Source: JAGQRJ01 sp041402045
GTDB taxonomy: Bacteria > Planctomycetota > J058
DNA: 64,000 bases
Direction of reading: 5' to 3'
NCBI GenBank assembly: GCA_041402045.1
Contig: JAWKSZ010000009.1
Span: forward strand, 62,001 to 126,000
The translations under genes and the position numbers were made by a program. Below are positions 26,689 to 34,369 of the stretch, piece by piece. How positions within the stretch are numbered: position 1 is the stretch's first letter; each line of letters starts with the position of its first letter. The notes under the pieces were generated by a model. That model did no database searches. It saw only the letters and a program-made list of their open reading frames with translations, and had not been told where the DNA came from.

Positions 26689-26759
26689 GGGACCTCGCTG
26701 CGGCGGGGGGCTCTAGGAGGCGCCGAGTCTACCCGGCGCGGGCGTCGTGTACATGAAAG

Positions 26760-26785
26760 CGGCCCGTCGAGCGCTCGACGGGCCG
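26760..26785. other. Stem-loop between rpsG and fusA
   Basis: The arms CGGCCCGTCGA and TCGACGGGCCG flank GCGC. It sits 18 bases after the rpsG stop in the direction of transcription. With only a weak T-rich tail on the minus strand (CTTTCATG) it may attenuate transcription into fusA rather than end it. Confidence 0.5.
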
Positions 26786-26803
26786 TTCGTTGCCGGGTGT
26801 CGC

Positions 26804-27277
26804 TTACCAGGCGAGGTGGGCGAAGGCCTTGTTGGCCTCGGCCATCTTGTGCACCTGATCGCGGGTCGACATCGCCGCGCCCTCGCGGCGGTAGGCCATG
26901 ACCAGCTCGTCGGCCAGGCGCTTGTGCATGGGCCGGCCCTTCTTCTTGCGGGCCGAGTCCAGGATCCAGCGGATCGCGAGGGTCGTGGCGCGCTTGCGGC
27001 CGACCTCCATCGGGACCTGGTAGGTCGCGCCGCCGACGCGGCGGGAGCGGACCTGGATCATGGGCTTGACGTTGGCGATCGCGGTGATGAACACCTCAAG
27101 CGGGTCGCGGTCCTTGACGCGGTCCTGGATCTCGTCCATGGCGTCGTAGAACACGTTCAGCGCCTTGCGCTTCTTGCCGTCGATCATCATGCAGTTGACG
27201 AACTTGGAGACGAGCAGGTGCGAGTAGCGCGGGTCGGCCTGAATGAAGCGGGCCGGGCTGTTGTACTTCCTGGGCAT
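26804..27277 (-). CDS. rpsG: 30S ribosomal protein S7
   Basis: 157 residues. It has MIDGKKRKALNVFYDAMDEI, the VKPMIQVRSRRVGGATYQVP strand and the C-terminal STRDQVHKMAEANKAFAH. S7 organises the 30S head. The start codon lies three bases after the rpsL stop. Confidence 0.97.
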   Translation of the reverse strand: MPRKYNSPARFIQADPRYSHLLVSKFVNCMMIDGKKRKALNVFYDAMDEIQDRVKDRDPLEVFITAIANVKPMIQVRSRRVGGATYQVPMEVGRKRATTLAIRWILDSARKKKGRPMHKRLADELVMAYRREGAAMSTRDQVHKMAEANKAFAHLAW

Positions 27278-27279
27278 GA

Positions 27280-27654
<375 letters not shown>

Positions 27655-27845
27655 ACTGCGGTCCTGGACCGGGGGGTGAGACACGAGTGTAGATACCCAC
27701 TCCAGAGACCATCCGGAATGGGAAAGCGCGGATTATACGGACGATTCGGCGGCGGGCCAGTCCAAATCGATGAGCGCGTGTCGGAGGTTCAATGCGTTGA
27801 GAATCATGCCCTTAGGGTGCCGAAGCAATCGTGTTCCTGGGCGGC

Positions 27846-27880
27846 AACGGCTGCTGCCGCGCCGCCTCCGGCGGCGTTGA
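27846..27880. repeat. Dispersed double-hairpin repeat, partial copy A
   Basis: It contains GCTGCTGCCGCGCCGCC followed by TCCGGCGGCG, matching the core of the larger copies near 32.6 and 59.7 kb. It lies about 65 bases past the stop of the Spy-like gene, in the 290-base gap before rpsL. Confidence 0.6.
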
Positions 27881-27944
27881 GCTCGGTCGCGCGGGGCGTC
27901 AGGGTGCGTGAGACCCTCTCGCCCTCCGCCCGTCCACCCGATCT

Positions 27945-28739
27945 TCAGTCCAGGATCCCGAGGGCCACGAGCCGAACCTCTTGCTGCACCGTGATCAACG
28001 CGCGCAGCTCGGCCTGGGCCGTGACCAGCTCGAAGCTCTGGAGGGTCTCGACGGAGCGCAGCTCGTTCAGGCGCTGACGGACCTCGTTCTCGCTCGCGCC
28101 GCCGCTGAAGGCGTTGGCGAGGTCCTCGCGGCGGACCTTCTTGCCCTCGGCCAGCGCGATCCGCTTGTCGAGGACGGCCTCGACGTAGCCCATGACCACC
28201 CGAGTCTCGTCGGGGCCCAGGAACAGGCTGCGCTCGGCCTTGGCCATCAGGATCCGCTTGGAGAGCGGAGCCGGCTCGAACATTTGGGTGGGGTCTTCCC
28301 AGGCGCGCGCGCGCTGCTCCCACTCCTGGCTGCGGCGGTCGAGGTTGTCCGAGAGCTCGTGGAACTCGCGCTTTTGCGCGTCGGTGAGCACCCCCTCGAT
28401 CTCCTGCTCCATCTCCAGGCGCAGGTCCTCCATGACCTTGCGCATGTTGCGGTAGTCGGGCGCGTCCTGCCCTGGCTGCCACACCTCGGCCATGCGCTTG
28501 AAGACCTTGGTCATGCCCTCGTCCATGATCGTGCGGACCTTGGTGATCTGACCGTCGTCGAGCTGCAGCTCCTCGGTCAAATAGCCCACGATCCGCTCGA
28601 CCATGTCGCCGTCGCCCCCGAAGGGGTTCCCCCGGCGCTGGGGACGCTCGCTCTCGCCGTCGCCCTCCTGGGCGAACAGCGGCTGCGCCGCAACGGCGCA
28701 GAGGAGCAGGATCAGGAGCAGGCGGGCGGCGTGACGCAT
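27945..28739 (-). CDS. Exported Spy/CpxP-like helical protein
   Basis: 264 residues from the ATG at 28739. Residues 1-23 form a signal peptide ending in LFA, with the mature protein starting QEGDGE. The rest is almost entirely helical and charged. An LTDAQKREFHEL stretch near residue 120 resembles the LTxxQ motif of the Spy/CpxP and heavy-metal-resistance families, and LQLDDGQITKVRTIMDE near residue 55 is similar. A periplasmic chaperone or stress sensor is plausible. No two-component partner is adjacent. Confidence 0.5.
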   Translation of the reverse strand: MRHAARLLLILLLCAVAAQPLFAQEGDGESERPQRRGNPFGGDGDMVERIVGYLTEELQLDDGQITKVRTIMDEGMTKVFKRMAEVWQPGQDAPDYRNMRKVMEDLRLEMEQEIEGVLTDAQKREFHELSDNLDRRSQEWEQRARAWEDPTQMFEPAPLSKRILMAKAERSLFLGPDETRVVMGYVEAVLDKRIALAEGKKVRREDLANAFSGGASENEVRQRLNELRSVETLQSFELVTAQAELRALITVQQEVRLVALGILD

Positions 28740-28921
28740 GGGTGCCTCCGGGGTGGGCGAGCCTAACCTCGCGCGACGCGCGGGGAAAGCTGCCTCCGTG
28801 GTCGGGGCTGGTCGTCCTCGCCCCCCCGCCGCGGAGCCCCAGCCCGTAAGATCCGCGGCATGCACGAGTTCCCTGGATACGCTCGGTCGGGCCGCGCCGT
28901 TTGGCGTCGGGGCCGCCCCGC

Positions 28922-29974
28922 GTGAGCGGCGGCGACCCCAGCGCCTGGTTGCCGCTCCTGCGCGGCGAACGCCGCGGGCTGGTCCCCAGCGTCCTGCGCG
29001 GGTTCTTGGCGCTCCTCTCGGCGGTCTACGCCCAGGTCCTGCGCCTGCGGAACGCGGCCTACGACTGGGGCCTCAAGCGCGCGCGCCGCGCCCCGCTCCC
29101 GGTGCTGTCGGTGGGAAACCTCACCGCCGGCGGCACGGGGAAGACCCCGCTGGTGATCGCGCTGGCCCAGACCGCCCTCGAGCGCGGGCTGAAGGTCGCG
29201 GTGCTCGCGCGGGGCTACGGCGCCGCCCAGGACGGCGAGCTCAACGACGAGCTGCTCGAGGTCGGCGAGCGCGTGCCCCAGGCCCTGCTCGTCGCTGGGC
29301 GCGACCGGGTGCGCGGCGCCGAGCGCGCGGCCCGCGCCGGCGCGGAGCTGATCGTGCTCGACGACGGTTTCCAGCACCGGCGCCTGGCGCGGGACCTGGA
29401 CGTGGTCCTGGTCGACGCGACCGACCCCTGGGGACCCGCTGGGGTCCTGCCCCGCGGGCTCCTGCGCGAACCGCGCAGCGGCATTCGCCGCGCGGACTGG
29501 GTGATCCTGACCCGGGTCGAGCAGGCCCCCGAGCGGGCGGCGGCCCTCGAGGCCGAGGTCCGCGCCCTGGGCTTCCGAGGCCCCCTGGCCCGCGCCAGGA
29601 GCGAGCCCCTGGGCCTCGTGCCCCTGCGCGGCGGCGCGCCCGCGGGCCCCGTCTTCGCGGCCTGCGCCCTGGGGAACCCCAGCGCGTTCGTGCGCGGCCT
29701 GCGGGCCGGGGGACTCGAGGTCGTCGGGGAGCGCGCCTTCGCCGACCACCACCCCTACGCCGCTGCGGACGTGGCGGGGATCGAGGCCGCGGCCCGCGCC
29801 GCCGGAGCGCAAGGGGTGGTCGTGTCGGGGAAGGACGCGGTCAAGCTCCGCCCGCTGCTGGACGCGGCGACCCTCCCCTGGGCGACCTGGGCGATCGCCT
29901 GCAGGCTTGAGCCCGAGGACGCGATCGCGCAGATTGTGGCGGCCGCGGCAGCGGCGCGAAAGGACGAGGCATGA
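28922..29974 (+). CDS. lpxK: Tetraacyldisaccharide 4'-kinase
   Basis: 350 residues from a GTG (a TTG 21 bases upstream is possible). LpxK phosphorylates the lipid A disaccharide at the 4' position on the inner face of the cytoplasmic membrane. The P-loop GNLTAGGTGKTP (residues 65-76), GRDR and the DDGFQHRRL motif are all present, after an N-terminal amphipathic/membrane helix. The last codons overlap the ATG of hldE, linking lipid A and core heptose synthesis in one unit. Confidence 0.93.
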   Translation: MSGGDPSAWLPLLRGERRGLVPSVLRGFLALLSAVYAQVLRLRNAAYDWGLKRARRAPLPVLSVGNLTAGGTGKTPLVIALAQTALERGLKVAVLARGYGAAQDGELNDELLEVGERVPQALLVAGRDRVRGAERAARAGAELIVLDDGFQHRRLARDLDVVLVDATDPWGPAGVLPRGLLREPRSGIRRADWVILTRVEQAPERAAALEAEVRALGFRGPLARARSEPLGLVPLRGGAPAGPVFAACALGNPSAFVRGLRAGGLEVVGERAFADHHPYAAADVAGIEAAARAAGAQGVVVSGKDAVKLRPLLDAATLPWATWAIACRLEPEDAIAQIVAAAAAARKDEA

Positions 29975-31491
29975 CCAACCCCGGGAAGTCGGGTGGCTAC
30001 GAGCGCGCGGCGCGGCGCCTGAGCGAGCTGGTGGAGTCGCTGGCCGGCGTGCCGGTGCTCCTGGTGGGCGACCTCATGCTCGACCGCTACCTCTGGGGCG
30101 AGGTCAACCGGATCTCCCCCGAGGCGCCGGTGCCGGTGCTCAAGGTCACCCGCGAGGAGCTGCGCCTGGGCGGCGCGGGCTGCGTGGCCGCGAACCTCGC
30201 GACCCTCGGAGCCAGGGTGCACTTCGTGGGCGCGGTCGGCGACGACCACCCCGGGCACCTGGTCGCCGAGCTCATGGACGCGCTCCCCGCCGACGTGGAG
30301 CGCAGCGGGCTGCTCACCGACCCCGACGTGCACACCACCCAGAAGACGCGGCTCCTGGCCCGGACGCAGCAGCTCCTGCGGGTCGACCGCGACGGCGAGG
30401 TGCTCCCGCAGGCGCTGCTGGACCGGCTCGAGGCCGCGGCGCTGGCGGCGGTGGACCAGGTCGCCGCGGTGTTGATCAGCGACTACGCCCGCGGCGTGCT
30501 CGGCAGCGGCCTCTGCAGTCGCCTGGCCCAGGCGGCGCGCGCGCGCGGGATCCCGTGCATCGTCGACCCCCACCCCAACACGCCCTTCGAGCAGTTCCGC
30601 GGGGTGACCGCGCTCACCCCCAACCGCTCCGAGACGGCCCACGCCGTGGGGATCCAGCCCCAGGACGACGCCTCGATCCACGCGGCGGCCACGGCCCTGA
30701 TCGAGCGCTACGACCTGGACTGGGTCGCGCTGACCCTCGACAAGGACGGGATCCACCTCCTGCGTCGGGGCGAGGCCGAAGGCCAACGCTTCCCGGCCAA
30801 GTCCCGCGCGGTCTACGACGTGACCGGCGCAGGCGACATGGTCCTGAGCGTGCTCGGCCTGGCCGTCGCCGCGGGCGCGCCGCTGCCCGACGCCGTGCGC
30901 CTGGCCAACGTCGCCGCGGGGCTGGAGGTCGAGCGGGTCGGCGTCGTGCCCCTGCGCCCGGACGAGCTCACCGCCGAGCTGGGCCTCGGCGCCCCGCCCG
31001 CGCTGCGCAAGAAGATCGTGTCGCTGGAGCAAGCCCTGCCCCCGGTCCAGGCCGCGCGGCAAGAGGGCGCGCGGGTGGTGTTCACCAACGGCTGCTTCGA
31101 CCTGCTGCACGCGGGCCACGTGCACTTCCTCCAGGGCTGCCGCGAGAAGGGCGACTTCCTCGTGGTCGGGCTCAACACCGACGAGTCGATCCGCGGGCTC
31201 AAGGGCCCGGACCGCCCGGTGCTGAGCCTCGACCAGCGCTCCACGGTGCTGGCCGGCATGGAGGCGGTGGACCTGGTGATCCCCTTCTCCGAGGCCACCC
31301 CGATCCGGCTGATCGAGACCGTGCAGCCGGACATCCTCTGCAAGGGCGAGGACTACGCCGACAAGGAGGTCGTGGGCCGTGAGGTCGTCGAGGGCTATGG
31401 CGGCCGCGTCGAGCTCGTGCGCCTGCTTCCCGGCGTCTCCACCACCCGCGTGATCGAGCGCATCGGCCAGCAAGGCACGAGCGAGCGCTAG
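29971..31491 (+). CDS. hldE: Bifunctional heptose-7-phosphate kinase / heptose-1-phosphate adenylyltransferase
   Basis: 506 residues with both domains. The N-terminal pfkB-type kinase (1-330) has GDLMLDRYLWGEV, RLGGAGCVAANLA, and the catalytic DVTGAGDMVLS. The C-terminal nucleotidyltransferase (350-500) has FTNGCFDLLHAGHVHFL, with the HxGH motif as HAGH, and GEDYADKEVVG. Product: ADP-heptose for LPS core. It starts within the lpxK stop (ATGA overlap) and converges on the CYTH gene. Confidence 0.96.
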   Translation: MTNPGKSGGYERAARRLSELVESLAGVPVLLVGDLMLDRYLWGEVNRISPEAPVPVLKVTREELRLGGAGCVAANLATLGARVHFVGAVGDDHPGHLVAELMDALPADVERSGLLTDPDVHTTQKTRLLARTQQLLRVDRDGEVLPQALLDRLEAAALAAVDQVAAVLISDYARGVLGSGLCSRLAQAARARGIPCIVDPHPNTPFEQFRGVTALTPNRSETAHAVGIQPQDDASIHAAATALIERYDLDWVALTLDKDGIHLLRRGEAEGQRFPAKSRAVYDVTGAGDMVLSVLGLAVAAGAPLPDAVRLANVAAGLEVERVGVVPLRPDELTAELGLGAPPALRKKIVSLEQALPPVQAARQEGARVVFTNGCFDLLHAGHVHFLQGCREKGDFLVVGLNTDESIRGLKGPDRPVLSLDQRSTVLAGMEAVDLVIPFSEATPIRLIETVQPDILCKGEDYADKEVVGREVVEGYGGRVELVRLLPGVSTTRVIERIGQQGTSER

Positions 31492-32474
31492 GCCGCGGCC
31501 GCCTCCTCGGCGCGGCGAGCGCGGCGCTGGCGCTGCCAGAGCAGCCCGTTCACCGCGAGCAGCCCCAGGACCGCGAGCCCGATCAGCGCGAGCATGTCCA
31601 CCACCTGGCGATAGACCGCCAGGGTCCCGAACAGGGGCACGCGCTCCCGAAAGGCCTGGAACACCTTGTTGTACTTCGGCGTCTGGTCCTGCTTCACCGA
31701 GGGAAACGCCTCGAGCACGTCGGCGGTCATGCGCTCGCTGATCGCCTGCATGCGCGCCCGCCCTTCGGCGCCCGCGTCGGTGTAGGCGATCTCGTTCAGC
31801 TCGATCTCGAGCTCGACCAGCTCGACCTTCCACGCAGCCCAGCGCGAGCTCACGCGGTCGAGGGTCAGGGTGGCGAAGGCCGCGCCGTGTCGGGACACGT
31901 AGACCCGCCAGCGCCGCTGCTCGAGGGTGATGGTGGGGCGCATGGCCTCGGCGTCGAAGCCGGCCTCGGCCAGGGCCGCGATCACCTCTGCCCGGTCGTC
32001 GCGGTGCACGAGCCCCAGGAGGGGGTGCGCGTCCAGGGGCTCCTTGTGACGCCCGGGCGGATCGATCGCGAACTTGACCTCGGTCCGGTTCAGGGCGTTG
32101 GTGTCGTCGGCGGGCCGCAGCTTGAGCTGGAGCAACTGCCGCCCGTGCTTGGGGTCGCTCGCCGGGTCCACCAGGTTCCAGCGCTGCCGGTGTCGAACGC
32201 CGCACTCCGTGGCGATCAGATCGAGCCCCGGGGTGTCGTAGTAGCGGTCGACGAAGCGCTCGTCCGAGAACGTGACCTCGAACCCCTCGCCGAGCCCTGA
32301 CAAGAACCCGTCCACGTCGGAGTAGGTGCGCTCGAGGTGCTCCTGGAGCGCCCCCCGCACGGCCTCGGGGACCGCGAGCTTGTACTCGTTCTCGACCCGA
32401 ACCTCGGGAGGAGCTGCGCTGGCAGAGAGCGCGCTCGTGAGGAGTGGAAGCAGGACCCGGAGGGCGACGCGCAT
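31488..32474 (-). CDS. Exported, membrane-anchored CYTH/VTC-like domain protein
   Basis: 328 residues. A signal peptide ends at SASA (residue 20). A CYTH (triphosphate-tunnel) domain begins at VENEYKLAVPEA, continues with DRYYDTP, RHRQRWN, KLRP and NRTEVKF, and ends with an ELEIELNEI acidic strand. The basic and acidic pairs are those expected of a tunnel for polyphosphate-like ligands. A single C-terminal helix (MLALIGLAVLGLLAVNGLLW) anchors it, with a basic tail inside. Most CYTH proteins are cytosolic, so export is notable. A polyphosphate polymerase/phosphatase role is inference. Confidence 0.7.
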   Translation of the reverse strand: MRVALRVLLPLLTSALSASAAPPEVRVENEYKLAVPEAVRGALQEHLERTYSDVDGFLSGLGEGFEVTFSDERFVDRYYDTPGLDLIATECGVRHRQRWNLVDPASDPKHGRQLLQLKLRPADDTNALNRTEVKFAIDPPGRHKEPLDAHPLLGLVHRDDRAEVIAALAEAGFDAEAMRPTITLEQRRWRVYVSRHGAAFATLTLDRVSSRWAAWKVELVELEIELNEIAYTDAGAEGRARMQAISERMTADVLEAFPSVKQDQTPKYNKVFQAFRERVPLFGTLAVYRQVVDMLALIGLAVLGLLAVNGLLWQRQRRARRAEEAAAA

Positions 32475-32524
32475 GCCGGGAGCATACTCCCCTGCGTCGA
32501 GCGGCGCCCGATCGAGCCCTGGAC

Positions 32525-32637
32525 TCGCTCGGACGGGCGGGGCCCAATCCGACCCGCTCCGAGGGTGACCCCCCGTCCGGGCGAATCCGTTCGCCGCCGC
32601 AGGCGGCGCGGCAGCGACAGCTGCCGCAGCAAGCTCA
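32525..32637. repeat. Dispersed double-hairpin repeat, copy B
   Basis: Read on the minus strand from the alkB stop: TTGCTGCGGCAGCT, GCTGCCGCGCCGCC, GGCGGCG, then ATTCGCCCGGACGGG. Two back-to-back hairpins (GCGGCAG/CTGCCGC and GCCGCC/GGCGGC) are followed by an inverted CCCGTCCG/CGGACGGG pair. Position and structure suggest it ends alkB transcription. Confidence 0.7.
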
Positions 32638-33711
32638 CGCAGACGGAGCGACGGGGCCGATCACGACGCCGACGCTCACGGCCGCACCGCCCGCCCGGGC
32701 CGCCGCGTCGACCCGGGGGTTCATGACCGCGAACCACAGCGGGGGCACCAGCGCGGCGAGGACCATGGTCGGGTAGCCGCAGGGGAGCGTGGGCGCGTCG
32801 GGCCAGGCGCGCAGCTCGGGGTAGCTGCGGTGGGCGTAGGCGTGGTGGTCGGCGTGCCGCTGCAGGTTGATCAGCATGGCGTTGGTCAGGCGGTGGGTCG
32901 CGTTCCAGCTGTGCTCGGGGCGGGCCCGGCCGTAGCGTCCGGGCGCCAGCTCGGGCCGCGCCAGGCCGTAGTGCTCTACGTAGTTGATCGTCTCCAGCAA
33001 GAGCACGGCGAACGCGCCCTGAGCCAGGAACAGCGCCAGCCCCGGGAGCCCGAACCCGAGCCCGACAGCGAGCCACAGCGCGGCGATCCCCAACGGATAG
33101 CGCAGCCGACGGTCCGCCAGCCCGCGCACCCCGCGCTTCGCCACCCGGCGGCTCTCGATCCGCCACGCGCTGGCGAGCCCGCCCAGGATCGTGCGCGGCA
33201 AGAACGCGTAGACCCACTCGCCGCGCCGCGCGCTCGCGGGGTCGAGGGGGGTGGCCACGTGCTTGTGGTGCCCGTGCACGTGCTCGACGCAGAAGTGGGT
33301 GTAGCTCGCCAGCGCCATCAGCACCTCCGCCAGGGCGCGCTCGGCCTTGCCCCGGCGGTGCATGAGCTCGTGAGCCACGGTGAACCCGCCGCCGGCGACG
33401 ACGGTCCCGGTGGAGGCCACGAGCCCGGCCCACTCCAGGGGGGTCAGCGCGACGTGGGTCGCCGTCCACAGCGCGGCGCCGAGCACCGCGAGCTCGACCG
33501 GGAGCCAGCCGCGGAGGATCGCCTCGTAGAGCGGGCGCCGCCCTGGGTCGGGCTCCGGGTCAGCGCGGTCGTGGCCGAACAGGGGCTCGAGCAAGGGCAC
33601 CAGGCCGAAGGCGTAGGCCAGCACGAGGAAGCTCCAGGGCCCGCCGAGCCAGGTCCCCAACGCCCACGCCAGGGGGAGGGTGTACATGAACAGGTAGGGC
33701 CAAGGGCTCAT
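32635..33711 (-). CDS. AlkB-type alkane 1-monooxygenase / membrane desaturase-like enzyme
   Basis: 358 residues from an ATG overlapping the TetR stop. Several membrane helices carry the di-iron His boxes of the AlkB/fatty-acid hydroxylase superfamily: HELMHRR, EHVHGHHKHVATPLDPA, NYVEHYGL and LQRHADHHAYAHRSY. The spacing and the VATPLDPASAR segment fit AlkB better than desaturases. It probably hydroxylates medium-chain alkanes or a related lipid. Rubredoxin partners are not in the window. Cotranscription with its TetR repressor suggests substrate induction. Confidence 0.88.
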   Translation of the reverse strand: MSPWPYLFMYTLPLAWALGTWLGGPWSFLVLAYAFGLVPLLEPLFGHDRADPEPDPGRRPLYEAILRGWLPVELAVLGAALWTATHVALTPLEWAGLVASTGTVVAGGGFTVAHELMHRRGKAERALAEVLMALASYTHFCVEHVHGHHKHVATPLDPASARRGEWVYAFLPRTILGGLASAWRIESRRVAKRGVRGLADRRLRYPLGIAALWLAVGLGFGLPGLALFLAQGAFAVLLLETINYVEHYGLARPELAPGRYGRARPEHSWNATHRLTNAMLINLQRHADHHAYAHRSYPELRAWPDAPTLPCGYPTMVLAALVPPLWFAVMNPRVDAAARAGGAAVSVGVVIGPVAPSA

Positions 33712-34307
33712 GGGGTCCTCCACAGGAGCGCGCGGGTCAGGCCGCGGGTGAGGTCGGCGGGCGCGTCGCCCCACAGCGCGGGGCGCAGCGGCCCGGAGGC
33801 CGAGCGCAGGAGCGCCTCGGAGACGACGGCCATGAGGGCGGCGCGGGCGCCGACGCCGGGGGCGAGGTAGGCGCGGCCTTCGCGCTCGACGAAGGCCTGC
33901 ACGCGATCGAGGAGCGGCGCGACCTGCTCGAGCAGGATCGCCTGGCCCGGGCCAGCCTCGGCGAGGAGCTCCCGGAGCACGATCCGAGCGACCTCGGGGT
34001 GCTCGCGCACGAACCCGCCGAAGGCGCCGGCGAGGGCCTCCACGCGCTCGCCGTAGCTCCCCTCGGCGCTCAGCGGCGCGGCGAGGGCTGCCCCGAGCTC
34101 GGCGAAGGCGGTCGCCACCACCTCGCGGTAGAGCGCGTCCTTGGTGGGGAAGTGGTGCAGGAGCGAGGGGCGGGTGATCCCCACGGCGCGCGCGATCTCT
34201 CCCAGGGTCGCGTTCGCATGGCCCGCCCGCGAGAACACGCCGCGCGCCGCGTCGCACACACGATCGCGGGTGGGGGGAACAGCCGGGTCCTTGCGCGGGC
34301 GGGCCAT
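33708..34307 (-). CDS. TetR-family regulator of the alkB-like gene
   Basis: 199 residues from the ATG at 34307 (MARPRKD). The HTH is at residues 20-60: TLGEIARAVGITRPSLLHHFPTKDALY. The C-terminal ligand domain is typical in length. The gene overlaps the monooxygenase start by four bases (same operon). Two near-identical palindromes lie 12-62 bases upstream of its start, so autoregulation is very likely. Confidence 0.9.
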   Translation of the reverse strand: MARPRKDPAVPPTRDRVCDAARGVFSRAGHANATLGEIARAVGITRPSLLHHFPTKDALYREVVATAFAELGAALAAPLSAEGSYGERVEALAGAFGGFVREHPEVARIVLRELLAEAGPGQAILLEQVAPLLDRVQAFVEREGRAYLAPGVGARAALMAVVSEALLRSASGPLRPALWGDAPADLTRGLTRALLWRTP

Positions 34308-34318
34308 GCCCCCACTAG

Positions 34319-34338
34319 AACCTACCCTCGGGTAGGTT
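34319..34338. promoter_or_regulatory. Operator 1 for the TetR regulator
   Basis: A perfect palindrome, AACCTACC-CTCG-GGTAGGTT, sits 12 bases upstream of the regulator ATG. Its size and symmetry fit a TetR dimer. Confidence 0.75.
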
Positions 34339-34349
34339 TGCAACCAAGA

Positions 34350-34369
34350 AATCTACCCGGAGGTAGGTT
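34350..34369. promoter_or_regulatory. Operator 2 for the TetR regulator
   Basis: AATCTACC-CGGA-GGTAGGTT has the same arms as operator 1 with one mismatch and a centre-to-centre distance of 31 bases (about three helical turns). It contains the stop codon of the upstream hybrid kinase gene. Confidence 0.7.
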
